Assembly (NCBI GenBank): GCA_004558825.1
Contig: SFDB01000005.1
Location: forward strand, 33,432-97,431
DNA length: 64,000 nucleotides
From: Clostridiales bacterium
GTDB taxonomy: Bacteria > Bacillota > Clostridia > Christensenellales > CAG-138
Direction: 5' to 3'
Below, in pieces: positions 10,768 to 19,278 of the stretch (position 1 is the stretch's first letter; each line of letters starts with the position of its first letter). A program made the position numbers and the translations under genes. The notes below the pieces were generated by a model that did no database searches, was not told where the DNA came from, and saw nothing but the letters and a program-made list of their open reading frames with translations.

Positions 10768-12561
10768 ATGAACATCACAAAGGATATTGTTTATATAGGC
10801 GTGAACGACCATGACGTCGATTTGTTCGAGGGGCAGTACGTTGTTCCGAACGGAATGTCGTATAATTCTTACGTTATAATCGACGAGAAGATCGCGGTTC
10901 TTGACACCGTAGACGCTCATTTTACCCACGAATGGCTTGACAATCTCCAAAATGCGCTTGACGGACGCAGACCCGATTATCTCATAGTCCAGCACATGGA
11001 GCCCGACCATTCGGCAAACATTGCAAACTTCGCTGCGGCATACCCCGAAGCGCGCATAGTTGCGAATCAGAAAACGTTTGCGATGATAGAGAATTTTTTT
11101 GAGAATCTTAATATCGAGAGCAGGAAGGTCGTCGTAAAAAACGGCGAAACGCTTTCGCTCGGCTCCCATGAGCTTACGTTTGTTTTCGCCCCCATGGTAC
11201 ACTGGCCCGAGGTCATGGTGACATACGACAGCAAGGACAAGGTGCTGTTCTCGGCCGACGGCTTCGGCAAGTTCGGCGCGCTCGACGTTGAAGAGGATTG
11301 GGCATGCGAAGCGAGGCGCTATTATATAGGCATTGTGGGCAAATACGGTGCGCAGGTACAGAATCTGCTTAAGAGCGCGTCGGCGCTTGACATCGAGATT
11401 ATATGCCCGCTCCACGGCCCTGTTCTCAAGGAAAATCTCGGCTACTACCTTAACCTTTACAACATCTGGTCGTCGTACGCGGTCGAGTCCGAGGGCGTAA
11501 TGATAGCATATACGTCGGTGTACGGAAACACGAAAAGGGCCGTCGCGATGCTCGCTGAGAAGCTCAAGGAAAAGGGCTGCCCCAAGGTTGTGGTGACGGA
11601 TCTCGCGCGCTGTGACATGGCGGAAGCCGTCGAGGATGCGTTCCGCTACGGCAAGCTCGTGCTTGCGACGACGACGTACAACGCCGATATTTTCCCGTTC
11701 ATGCGCGAATTTATAGACCATCTTACCGAGCGCAACTATCAAAACCGTACGGTTGGCCTTATCGAGAACGGCTCATGGGCGCCGCTTGCCGCGAAAATAA
11801 TGAAGGAAAAGCTTGCGGACAGCAAGAACATAACTTGGCTTAATGCGTGCGTAAAGATAAAGTCTGCCGTCAAGGCCGAAAACATTGAGCAAATCGAGAC
11901 AATGGCCGACGAGCTTTGCCGCGACTACATAGCGCGTTCGCCAGAGCTTGCGAATAAAAACGACATGTCGGCGCTGTTCAAGATAGGCTACGGCCTCTAC
12001 GTCGTCACCTCGAACGACGGCAGGAAGGACAACGGCCTTATTGTTAATACGGTTTCGCAGGTCACGAATACGCCAAACCGCGTAGCGGTAACGATAAACA
12101 AAGAGAACTATTCTCATCACATTATCAAACAGACGGGAAAAATGAATCTCAACTGCCTGAGCACGGACGCGCCGTTTGCTGTATTCGAGACGTTCGGCTT
12201 CCACAGCGGACGCACGGTCGACAAGTTTGCGGGATGCACTCCTCTGCGCTCCGATAACGGTCTTGTTTTCCTGCCAAAATACATAAACGCGTTTATGTCG
12301 CTGGAGGTAGAGCAGTATGTCGATCTTGGCACGCACGGAATGTTTATATGCAGCGTTACCGAGGCGCGCGTCATAAGCGACCGTGAATCGATGACGTATG
12401 CATATTACTTTGCGAATGTGAAGCCGAAGCCCGAGCAGACAGGCAAGAAGGGCTTTGTGTGCAAGATATGCGGCTACGTCTACGAGGGCGACGAGCTTCC
12501 CGAGGACTTTATATGCCCGCTTTGCAAGCATGGAGCGGTAGATTTCGAGCCGATAGGATAA
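10768..12561 (+). CDS. Flavo-diiron protein with flavodoxin, flavin-reductase and rubredoxin domains
   Basis: Oxygen- and/or NO-reducing flavoprotein that protects anaerobes. 597 residues, four domains in order: metallo-beta-lactamase-like diiron domain (about 1-250) with HMEPDH and further His/Asp ligands in VHWPE, SADGFG and PLHGP; flavodoxin domain (about 250-395) with the FMN loop TSVYGNTKRA; flavin-reductase/NAD(P)H:flavin domain (about 400-555); and C-terminal rubredoxin (about 560-597) with CKICGY and CPLCKHG. The ATG at 10768 follows AAAGGAGG. Monocistronic: own promoter and a hairpin after the stop. Having an electron donor (rubredoxin) and a flavin reductase in the same chain suggests a self-contained NAD(P)H-driven detoxifier. 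Confidence 0.93.
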   Translation: MNITKDIVYIGVNDHDVDLFEGQYVVPNGMSYNSYVIIDEKIAVLDTVDAHFTHEWLDNLQNALDGRRPDYLIVQHMEPDHSANIANFAAAYPEARIVANQKTFAMIENFFENLNIESRKVVVKNGETLSLGSHELTFVFAPMVHWPEVMVTYDSKDKVLFSADGFGKFGALDVEEDWACEARRYYIGIVGKYGAQVQNLLKSASALDIEIICPLHGPVLKENLGYYLNLYNIWSSYAVESEGVMIAYTSVYGNTKRAVAMLAEKLKEKGCPKVVVTDLARCDMAEAVEDAFRYGKLVLATTTYNADIFPFMREFIDHLTERNYQNRTVGLIENGSWAPLAAKIMKEKLADSKNITWLNACVKIKSAVKAENIEQIETMADELCRDYIARSPELANKNDMSALFKIGYGLYVVTSNDGRKDNGLIVNTVSQVTNTPNRVAVTINKENYSHHIIKQTGKMNLNCLSTDAPFAVFETFGFHSGRTVDKFAGCTPLRSDNGLVFLPKYINAFMSLEVEQYVDLGTHGMFICSVTEARVISDRESMTYAYYFANVKPKPEQTGKKGFVCKICGYVYEGDELPEDFICPLCKHGAVDFEPIG

Positions 12562-12580
12562 CGGCGCCGGCGTATCATGC

Positions 12581-12811
12581 TTAAAGAATTGTAAATAGCA
12601 CAAAAGCCCCGTTCGGCTTCAGAACGGGGCGTGCTTTATGATGGTCGGGCCTTTTTGCCACGAGAGTGAACTCTCCCGGAAGGCGCGGGTCGTTCCAAGA
12701 CGGATGCTCGTCGAAACGCTCGAGCGTAAATCCGCTTCCTGTCACGGCGTTGATTATTTCGCTTATCGTGTATTCTCTGAAGCTGCAATGTTTGCGCATG
12801 ATGTCAAAAGA
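12581..12811 (-). pseudogene. C-terminal remnant of a SAM-dependent methyltransferase
   Basis: The minus-strand reading SFREYTISEIINAVTGSGF followed by ERFDEHPSWNDPRLPGEFT matches the C-terminal strand-helix of class I SAM methyltransferases (SEI.NAL..AGF.IE.F.E......LP.EF...A.K). The N-terminal two-thirds, including the SAM-binding glycine loop, is absent, and the reading beyond VAKRPDHH runs through the terminator hairpin with no natural stop. This is a decayed gene fragment, not a working gene. The upstream in-frame residues look unrelated. Confidence 0.55.
12606..12630 (+). terminator. Hairpin after the flavo-diiron gene
   Basis: GCCCCGTTC / GAACGGGGC stem with a 7-base loop, 45 bases after the stop. 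The outer bases AGCAC and GTGCT can extend the stem across a short A-rich bulge. The T-run afterwards is weak (GCTTTATG). Confidence 0.6.
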
Positions 12812-12891
12812 GGATTTGCCAAAAAAAGCCCGTGCTAACCGTGCAATGCAGGCAGGTTGGCAATTTGGTGCGAAATATGTCAAAAACGTGA

Positions 12892-12920
12892 TTGACAATC
12901 GTGTATAAAGGTGCTTTAAT
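12892..12920 (+). promoter_or_regulatory. Promoter of the XRE regulator-potABCD operon
   Basis: TTGACA (12892-12897), 17-base spacer, TTTAAT (12915-12920). Predicted start near 12928, leaving a leader of about 118 nt before the regulator ATG. Confidence 0.75.
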
Positions 12921-12937
12921 TACTACGCCGAATGTTT

Positions 12938-13005
12938 AGCAATCTTAAACTTGCGGCTAAGCCGACCTATACGGCGCTTCGCTGTATAGAATGACTTAGA
13001 TTGCT
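12938..13005 (+). promoter_or_regulatory. Nested inverted repeats in the leader of the pot operon
   Basis: An outer pair AGCAATCT (12938-12945) / AGATTGCT (12998-13005) encloses a hairpin CTATACGGCG-ctt-CGCTGTATAG (12967-12989; one G.U pair). It lies between the predicted start point and the regulator RBS. It could be an operator for the XRE protein, or an RNA structure controlling the operon; the sequence alone does not decide. Confidence 0.5.
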
Positions 13006-13045
13006 GTTTAGTGCTGCATGGCGCATTGGACGGAGGAAACAGCGC

Positions 13046-13582
13046 ATGATGAGCATAGGAGACAAGATAAAGCGCCTCAGGCTGCGGCTCAACCTTACGC
13101 AGGAGGAGCTGGCTGACAGGACGGAGCTTTCAAAGGGATTCATATCCCAGCTTGAAAGAGATCTGACGTCGCCTTCGATAGCGACGCTTATGGACATACT
13201 CGAGGCGCTCGGGACGAACCTGAGCGAATTTTTCAGGGAGCAAAACGCCGAAAAGGTTGTTTTTACTCCCGATGATATGTTCGTTAAGGAGGACGAAAGG
13301 CATACGGTGCGCTGGCTTGTGCCGAATGCGCAGAAAAACGCGCTCGAGCCGATACTCGTCGAGATAGCGCCGGGCGGGAGCACCTATAAGGACGATCCTC
13401 ACGAAGGGGAGGAGTTCGGATATGTGCTGTCGGGCGCGATAACGCTTATGCTCGGCGACGAGGCCTACAAGATAAAGAAGGGCGGAAGCTTCTGCTTTAA
13501 GCCCACAAGCGTTCACTATATATCAAATCTCGGCAAAAAAGAGGCGTCGGTGCTTTGGGTATCCACGCCGCCGAGCTTTTAA
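13046..13582 (+). CDS. XRE-family regulator with C-terminal cupin domain (polyamine operon regulator)
   Basis: DNA-binding helix-turn-helix (about residues 5-60; LRLNLTQEELADRTELSKG) followed by a cupin ligand-binding barrel (about 110-178; GGSTYKDDPHEGEEFGYVLSG). 178 residues, normal for the PuuR-like class. The start at 13046 is set by GGAGG nine bases upstream. The stop lies 21 bases before potA, so it is the first gene of the pot operon and probably senses polyamines to control it; that role is inferred from the domain pair and position. Confidence 0.85.
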   Translation: MMSIGDKIKRLRLRLNLTQEELADRTELSKGFISQLERDLTSPSIATLMDILEALGTNLSEFFREQNAEKVVFTPDDMFVKEDERHTVRWLVPNAQKNALEPILVEIAPGGSTYKDDPHEGEEFGYVLSGAITLMLGDEAYKIKKGGSFCFKPTSVHYISNLGKKEASVLWVSTPPSF

Positions 13583-13603
13583 TGAACTTCGGGGGTGTAT
13601 GGG

Positions 13604-14986
13604 ATGGAAAACAACCGCTTAATCGAGCTGAAAAACGTATCGAAGGAATTTGACGGCGAGCTGGCGCTCAACGACGTTTCGCTCTATGTGCGCGACGGCG
13701 AGTTCCTGACGCTTCTCGGGCCGTCGGGCTGCGGCAAAACAACGCTGCTGAGGATAATCGCGGGCTTTACCGTGCCGACGTCCGGCAAGGTAATTATGGC
13801 GGGCGAGGATATGAGCCGCGTTCCGCCGCATAAGCGCAAGGTAAACACCGTGTTCCAAAAATATGCGCTTTTTCCGCATCTCAACGTGTTCGACAACGTT
13901 GCGTTCGGCTTGAAAATAAAAAAGACGCCCAAGGCGGACATAGCGAGGCGTGTTGAGAAAATGCTGGAGCTTGTTAACCTGAAGGGCTACGGCAAAAGAT
14001 ACATAGACCAGCTTTCCGGCGGGCAGCAGCAGCGCGTGGCGATAGCGCGCGCGCTCGTGAACGAGCCAAAGGTGTTGCTTCTTGACGAACCGCTCGGCGC
14101 GCTAGATCTTAAGCTGCGCAAGGAGATGCAGGTTGAGCTTAAGCGTATGCAGCAGCAGCTCGGCATCACGTTCATATACGTCACGCACGATCAGGAGGAG
14201 GCGCTTACGATGAGCGATACCATAGTCGTAATGCGCGACGGCGTGATACAGCAGATAGGAACGCCTACGGATATATATAACGAACCGAAGAATCCGTTTG
14301 TGGCGGATTTCATAGGCGAGAGCAACATTGTGCCCGCGCTGATGCTCGACGATTACAAGGTGCGTATGCGCGGCAATATTTTTGCGTGCGTCGATAAGGG
14401 CTTCGGCAGGAATAAAGAGGTCGACGCGGTGATAAGACCCGAGGACATAGATATTGTAGCCCCCGATGAGGCGCGCATAAAGGGTACGGTGGCGTCCGTG
14501 GTATTCATGGGCGTTCACTACGAGGTATGCGTCGATTGCGGCGGCTACGAATGGGTCGTGCATACAACGGACGCGGCGTATGTAGGCCAGCGTGTCGGCA
14601 TATCGATACCGGCCGACGCTATCCATATAATGAAAAAAACGCGCTCCAACAACATATTCGACGCGGAGGTATGGCCGAGCGAGGGCATGGTTTATATCGA
14701 CGGCATAGGTTTTGAGTGCGAAGGGCTTGACGGATACGAAAACAAGGATATCGCGCTTGCAGAAATATCGCCTGAAAGCGTTCGCCTTGTCGCGCCGCAG
14801 GATGCGAAGCTTACGGGAAGCGTAAAGGTATGCATGTTCATGGGAACCCACTATGAGATAACCGTCTCGTGCGAGGAGAACGACTGGATAGCGCACTCTA
14901 ACGACTTCATGGAGGACGGCGAGGAGGTCGGGATACTCGTGGACGCGGCGAACATAAGGCTTGCAAAAAAGGAAGAAGAGGAGTAA
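13604..14986 (+). CDS. potA: Spermidine/putrescine ABC transporter ATPase PotA, duplicated C-terminal domain
   Basis: ATPase of the polyamine importer. 460 residues versus about 350-380 usual. The ABC domain (about 1-240) has Walker [18 protein letters not shown] and [11 protein letters not shown]. The rest contains two homologous copies of a TOBE-type regulatory domain: about residues 277-342 ([31 protein letters not shown]) and about 389-452 ([31 protein letters not shown]). The linker between them (about 343-388) is not obviously homologous. The ATG at 13604 follows GGGGGTG. Operon: XRE regulator-potA-potB-potC-potD. Confidence 0.95.
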   Translation: MENNRLIELKNVSKEFDGELALNDVSLYVRDGEFLTLLGPSGCGKTTLLRIIAGFTVPTSGKVIMAGEDMSRVPPHKRKVNTVFQKYALFPHLNVFDNVAFGLKIKKTPKADIARRVEKMLELVNLKGYGKRYIDQLSGGQQQRVAIARALVNEPKVLLLDEPLGALDLKLRKEMQVELKRMQQQLGITFIYVTHDQEEALTMSDTIVVMRDGVIQQIGTPTDIYNEPKNPFVADFIGESNIVPALMLDDYKVRMRGNIFACVDKGFGRNKEVDAVIRPEDIDIVAPDEARIKGTVASVVFMGVHYEVCVDCGGYEWVVHTTDAAYVGQRVGISIPADAIHIMKKTRSNNIFDAEVWPSEGMVYIDGIGFECEGLDGYENKDIALAEISPESVRLVAPQDAKLTGSVKVCMFMGTHYEITVSCEENDWIAHSNDFMEDGEEVGILVDAANIRLAKKEEEE

Positions 14987-15001
14987 ACGGAGGGCATACG
15001 C

Positions 15002-15808
15002 ATGAAACGCAGGATATTTGCCTACCCCTACATAGTATGGATGATACTGTTCATCGTTGCGCCGATGTTTTTCATCTTGTACTATGCGTTTACGGTGAAC
15101 GGCTCGTTTACGCTGACGAAATTCTGGGCGACGATAAGCGACCCGCAGAATTACGAGGTGCTTTGGACAAGCGTCGTGATAGCTTTTAAGACGACTCTAA
15201 TATGCCTTTTGCTCGGCTATCCGATAGCGTACATACTTTCAAATATGCGAAAATCTGTCGCGGCGTTCATATCGGTGCTTTTCTTCGTGCCGATGTGGAT
15301 GAACTTCGTGCTTCGCACATATGCGTGGCAGGCGATACTCGAGTACGCGCTGCCCGCGCTCTTCGGCTGGACCGATAAGACGCTGACGGGCACCGAGGCG
15401 GCGGTGCTGACCGTGCTTGTATATAACTTCCTGCCGTTTATGGTAATGCCGCTTTATAATACGCTTTCAAAGCTTGATAAAAGCCTTATCGAGGCGTCGA
15501 GGGATCTCGGGGCGGGCTCGTTCCATACGTTCACGCGCGTCGTGCTTCCTCTGTCGATACCGGGCATAGTTTCGGGCATAACCATGGTGTTTATACCGGC
15601 GATAACGGCGTTCAGCGTGCCCGTGCTCATAGGCAACGGCAACTATGACCTCTACGGCAACAAGATTGACAGGGCGTTCAAAATACTTGCGGAATCCGAC
15701 TATTCGACTGGCAGCACGCTTGCGCTTATACTGCTTGTGTGCGTGCTGATAAGCACCGTCATAATGAACAGATTTGATAAAGAGCAGGCGGGAGGACAGC
15801 TTTGGTGA
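15002..15808 (+). CDS. potB: Spermidine/putrescine ABC transporter permease PotB
   Basis: Inner permease subunit. 268 residues with six predicted helices, the first at MKRRIFAYPYIVWMILFIV. The EAA-type loop that docks on PotA is EASRDLGAGSFHTFTRVVLP, about residue 165. RBS GGAGGG. Its TGA overlaps the potC GTG. Confidence 0.95.
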   Translation: MKRRIFAYPYIVWMILFIVAPMFFILYYAFTVNGSFTLTKFWATISDPQNYEVLWTSVVIAFKTTLICLLLGYPIAYILSNMRKSVAAFISVLFFVPMWMNFVLRTYAWQAILEYALPALFGWTDKTLTGTEAAVLTVLVYNFLPFMVMPLYNTLSKLDKSLIEASRDLGAGSFHTFTRVVLPLSIPGIVSGITMVFIPAITAFSVPVLIGNGNYDLYGNKIDRAFKILAESDYSTGSTLALILLVCVLISTVIMNRFDKEQAGGQLW

Positions 15809-16677
15809 AAAAGATTGCATCGGGACTTAAATATGTATATCTCGGCCTTATGCTGTTTTTCCTGTATATGCCGATAATCTACCTCATTGTGTTTTCGTTT
15901 AACGATTTTCCGACGGTGGGCAGGCGTATAAGCTATGCGAATCTCGGCAAGTGGAGCGGGTTCTCGCTCGACAACTATCTGCGGCTTTTTACGGGCGATT
16001 CGGTCGAGCCGCTTCTTCTGACGCTGCGGGTGGCGGTGGTGTCAAGCGTGCTTGCGACGCTCGTCGGCACGGCGGCGGCCATAGGGATTAACTCAATGAA
16101 AAAGCGCTCGCGCAGCCTCGTGCTGAACGTTTCGCAGCTTCCCATGGTGAACCCCGATCTCGTGACGGGCATTACGTTTATGATGCTTTTCGCGTTTGTG
16201 AATTCGCTTCTTGTGAAGCTTGGCATGAGCCAGATGGGCGACTATGTTAAGCTTCTTATTGCCCACATATCCTTCAGCATACCTTACGTCATTTTTTCGG
16301 TTATGCCGAGGCTGAAGCAGAGCTCCAACCTGCTTTATGAGGCGGCGATGGATCTTGGCTGTTCGCCGACGAGAGCGCTTTGGAAGGTCGTAATACCCGA
16401 CATAATGCCCGGCATTACATCGGGCTTCATAATGGCGCTAACGATGTCGCTCGACGACTTCGTGGTAAGCTATTTTGTATCGAGCCTGAGCAGCACATTG
16501 AGCGTGCACATATATTCGGCGGCGCAGAAGCCCTACGGCGTAAACCCCGCGCTTGCGACGATAATATTCATACCGCTCGTTGCCATGCTCCTTATAGTCA
16601 ATCTCAGGCGTATCCGCAAGGAGCGTGAATATGAGATACAAAACAAAAAGGTCAAAATGAAAAACGGAGGTAGATAA
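15805..16677 (+). CDS. potC: Spermidine/putrescine ABC transporter permease PotC
   Basis: Second permease subunit. 290 residues, six helices. The EAA loop EAAMDLGCSPTRALWKVVIP is about residue 180, then the conserved SLDDFVVSYF. The start is the GTG at 15805, overlapping the potB stop (GTGA) and preceded by GGGAGGA. Followed by potD with GGAGG. Confidence 0.94.
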   Translation: MKKIASGLKYVYLGLMLFFLYMPIIYLIVFSFNDFPTVGRRISYANLGKWSGFSLDNYLRLFTGDSVEPLLLTLRVAVVSSVLATLVGTAAAIGINSMKKRSRSLVLNVSQLPMVNPDLVTGITFMMLFAFVNSLLVKLGMSQMGDYVKLLIAHISFSIPYVIFSVMPRLKQSSNLLYEAAMDLGCSPTRALWKVVIPDIMPGITSGFIMALTMSLDDFVVSYFVSSLSSTLSVHIYSAAQKPYGVNPALATIIFIPLVAMLLIVNLRRIRKEREYEIQNKKVKMKNGGR

Positions 16678-16678
16678 C

Positions 16679-17782
16679 ATGAAAAAGGTTATCATTATTG
16701 CGATGTGCATGTGTATGCTTTTCGCGCTTTCCTGCGCACCGGGCGGCATCCGCGGTGACGAAGACGGCGAGCTTTACGCCGACGGCGACCAGTATGAATA
16801 CATTGGCGGCGAGCTGAACGTACTCAACTGGGGCGAGTATATCGATCCCGAGCTTATAGACCTCTTTGAGGAAGAAACGGGCGTAAAGGTCAACTATATC
16901 GAGATGACAAGCAATGAGGAGATGCTCATAAAGCTGCGCTCACCCGACTGTGTGTACGATATGTGCTTCCCGTCCGACTATATAATCGAGAAGCTCATCG
17001 CGTCTGATATGCTTTACCCTCTCGATAAGGAAAAAATACCGAATATAAAGAATATAGACCAAAAGATGCTCGACATCACCGACACGTTTGACGCGGGCAA
17101 TACATATTCCGTGCCATATATGTGGGGTACGGTCGGCATACTCTATAACAAGACGCTCGTTGATGAGCCTGTAACGAGCTGGAACATACTTTGGGATGAG
17201 AAGTACGCGGGTCAGATATGGATGTATGACAGCCTGCGCGACTCGATAGCGGTATCGCTGCTTCGTCTCGGTTATGACATAAATACCCGCAGCGAGGAGG
17301 AAGTCGCAAAGGCGCGCGATGAGCTGATTGCCCAGAAACCGCTCACGAAGGGCTATGGCACAGACAACATTCGTACATCCATGATAAACGGCAAGGCAGC
17401 GCTGGCGGTAATATATTCGGGCGATGCGTTCTGCTGCATAGACCAGAATCCGGACCTTGACTTCGCCGTCCCCGAGGAGGGCTCGAACGTATGGTTTGAC
17501 AATGTAGTTATACCCAAGACGGCAAAGAACATAGAGGCGGCCCATGCATTCATAAACTTCCTCAACGACGCCAAGATTGCCGCGCGCAACACGGAGTTCA
17601 TCTATTATTCGACGCCGAATGCCGGCGCGATGGCTCTGCTTGACGACTACTTCACAAAGAACGAGACGTTTAATCCATCCGACGAAACGCTTGCGCGCTG
17701 TACGATTTTCCATGATCTCGGCGATTTCATCGAGGTATTCAACGCGGCGTGGGACAGCGTCAAGTCTGCGAAAGTCAACTGA
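16679..17782 (+). CDS. potD: Polyamine-binding lipoprotein PotD
   Basis: Extracellular substrate-binding protein of the polyamine importer. 367 residues. The lipoprotein signal peptide (MKKVIIIAMCMCMLFALSC) ends in a lipobox cysteine near residue 19, so it is membrane-anchored, as expected in a monoderm. The mature part begins LNVLNWGEYIDPELI, the PotD/PotF signature, and NTYSVPYMWGTVGI is conserved. Last gene of the operon, followed by a strong terminator. Confidence 0.95.
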   Translation: MKKVIIIAMCMCMLFALSCAPGGIRGDEDGELYADGDQYEYIGGELNVLNWGEYIDPELIDLFEEETGVKVNYIEMTSNEEMLIKLRSPDCVYDMCFPSDYIIEKLIASDMLYPLDKEKIPNIKNIDQKMLDITDTFDAGNTYSVPYMWGTVGILYNKTLVDEPVTSWNILWDEKYAGQIWMYDSLRDSIAVSLLRLGYDINTRSEEEVAKARDELIAQKPLTKGYGTDNIRTSMINGKAALAVIYSGDAFCCIDQNPDLDFAVPEEGSNVWFDNVVIPKTAKNIEAAHAFINFLNDAKIAARNTEFIYYSTPNAGAMALLDDYFTKNETFNPSDETLARCTIFHDLGDFIEVFNAAWDSVKSAKVN

Positions 17783-17802
17783 CGCGGACGCATAAATTAA
17801 TT

Positions 17803-17836
17803 AAAAGCGGCAGGCATATGTACCTGCCGCTTTTTT
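17803..17836 (+). terminator. Intrinsic terminator of the pot operon
   Basis: AAGCGGCAGG / CCTGCCGCTT stem with an 8-base loop, followed by six T residues. Confidence 0.92.
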
Positions 17837-17854
17837 GAGCTTCCACGCGCCGTA

Positions 17855-17907
17855 TTGCGGACGTATACCATGTATGGTATAATGTGATATCCCCCATAGG
17901 GGGATAT
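17855..17907 (+). promoter_or_regulatory. Promoter and palindromic operator of the CsoR-type gene
   Basis: TTGCGG, 17-base spacer, TATAAT (17878-17883). Right after it is the palindrome ATATCCCCC-ata-GGGGGATAT (17887-17907), the G/C-tract shape of CsoR-family operators. A second palindrome (ATACCA-tgta-TGGTAT, 17865-17880) fills the spacer. Binding here would cover the start site, so autorepression is likely. Confidence 0.75.
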
Positions 17908-17928
17908 TTATGAGGCAACGGAGGTTTT

Positions 17929-18207
17929 ATGGAACGCCGCGAACATCATCATGAAAGCACGAAAGCCGTGCTCAATAGACTTTCACGCGCGATAGGCCAT
18001 CTTGAATCGGTAAAGCGCATGGTTGAGGAGGGGCGAGATTGCAGCGAGGTGCTTACGCAGCTAAGCGCCGTTAAGTCCGCTGTAAACAACGTCGGCAAGC
18101 TCGTTTTGCGCGACCACATAGAGCATTGCGTCGTAGATGCCGTCGCTACGGGCGATACGGAAACGATAGAGAAGCTTTCGGTTGCGATAGACAGGTTTAT
18201 AAAATGA
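17929..18207 (+). CDS. csoR: Metal-sensing repressor, CsoR/FrmR (DUF156) family
   Basis: All-helical tetrameric repressor. 92 residues. It carries Cys38, His63 and Cys67, which fit the Cys-x24-His-x3-Cys Cu(I) triad of CsoR. The N-terminus is His-rich (MERREHHHES), a feature more often seen in RcnR/FrmR-like members, so the inducer could be copper or another metal/aldehyde. Its stop overlaps the start of a DMT-family transporter (ATGA), which is an unusual partner: copper exporters or chaperones are expected. The symbol is by family only. Confidence 0.85.
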   Translation: MERREHHHESTKAVLNRLSRAIGHLESVKRMVEEGRDCSEVLTQLSAVKSAVNNVGKLVLRDHIEHCVVDAVATGDTETIEKLSVAIDRFIK

Positions 18208-19121
18208 AAGAAGGACACGATACGCAAAACGCGTGTTCAATATTGCTCGCAATAGCCGCCGCGGTGCTCTATGCGCTCAGCTCGCCTATCTCAAAGCTGC
18301 TCCTCAGAGACGGCGATATACCGCCGACGATGCTTGCGGGACTGCTGTATATCGGCGCGGGAGCGGGTATGCTTATAATATACCTTATAAGCAGGCTGCT
18401 GAAAAGAAAGCCGAATGAACAGTCTGTAGGAAGGGGCGACTTAAGATATATTATAGCCATGGTCGCGCTTGACATCGCCGCACCGATACTGCTTATGCTC
18501 GGCTTGAGCTCCGCAGCGGCCGCGAACGTGTCGCTTCTGAACAATTTTGAGATTGTTGCGACTTCGCTGATAGCGCTCGTTGTATTTAAGGAAGCGATAT
18601 CGAAGCGTCTGTGGGCCGCGATAGCGCTCGTTACCGCCGCGAGCGCGCTCCTGTCGTTTGAGGACACGTCGAGCCTGACATTCTCATGGGGGTCGCTGCT
18701 CGTTATAGGCGCGTGCATATGCTGGGGCGTCGAAAACAATTGCACGCGCAGGCTGTCGTCAAAGGATCCGATGCAGATAGTCATCATAAAGGGGTTTTGC
18801 TCAGGCACAGGCTCTGTCGCCATATCGCTTTGCGTCGGTGAACGGATTGGGAACGGCGGCGCCGTGCCGATAGCGCTGCTGCTGGGCTTTGCGGCGTACG
18901 GACTGAGCATCTTCTGCTACATATATGCCCAAAGGCGCCTTGGAGCGGCTAAAACGAGCGCATACTATGCCGTCGCACCGTTTATAGGAGCGATGCTTTC
19001 ATTTATCATTTTCAAGGAGATGCCGTCCGTTAAATTCCTCATTACGCTTGCGATAATGGCGGCCGGCGTGTACTTTGCGTCGTTTGACGGCAAACGCGCC
19101 GCAGATGCTGATGCAACGTGA
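18204..19121 (+). CDS. EamA/DMT-family transporter
   Basis: Ten-helix drug/metabolite transporter. 305 residues, two EamA repeats (about 8-140 and 155-300). The ATG at 18204 is chosen because it overlaps the repressor stop; there is no separate strong RBS, so translation is probably coupled. Substrate unknown; many relatives export amino acids or metabolites. Coupling to a CsoR-type sensor suggests metal-linked or electrophile-linked efflux, but this is inference. Confidence 0.85.
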   Translation: MKEGHDTQNACSILLAIAAAVLYALSSPISKLLLRDGDIPPTMLAGLLYIGAGAGMLIIYLISRLLKRKPNEQSVGRGDLRYIIAMVALDIAAPILLMLGLSSAAAANVSLLNNFEIVATSLIALVVFKEAISKRLWAAIALVTAASALLSFEDTSSLTFSWGSLLVIGACICWGVENNCTRRLSSKDPMQIVIIKGFCSGTGSVAISLCVGERIGNGGAVPIALLLGFAAYGLSIFCYIYAQRRLGAAKTSAYYAVAPFIGAMLSFIIFKEMPSVKFLITLAIMAAGVYFASFDGKRAADADAT

Positions 19122-19186
19122 AGTGACCTCAATCAGTCGGTGGTATCGCAGCGCCGCGTATGACAGCTTTATGTCTTAGACCGAAA

Positions 19187-19225
19187 AATTAAAAAACGCT
19201 CCTCCGTGCAAGGCTTGAAGGAGCG
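19187..19225 (-). terminator. Intrinsic terminator of pepV
   Basis: On the minus strand, CGCTCCT / AGGAGCG stem followed by TTTTTTAATTTTT. A second hairpin (GCGGCACT-caa-AGTGCCGC, 19258-19276) sits directly after the pepV stop. Confidence 0.8.
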
Positions 19226-19278
19226 GACGTGCGTATTTATGAGGCTGTATTCACAGTGCGGCACTCAAAGTGCCGCGC

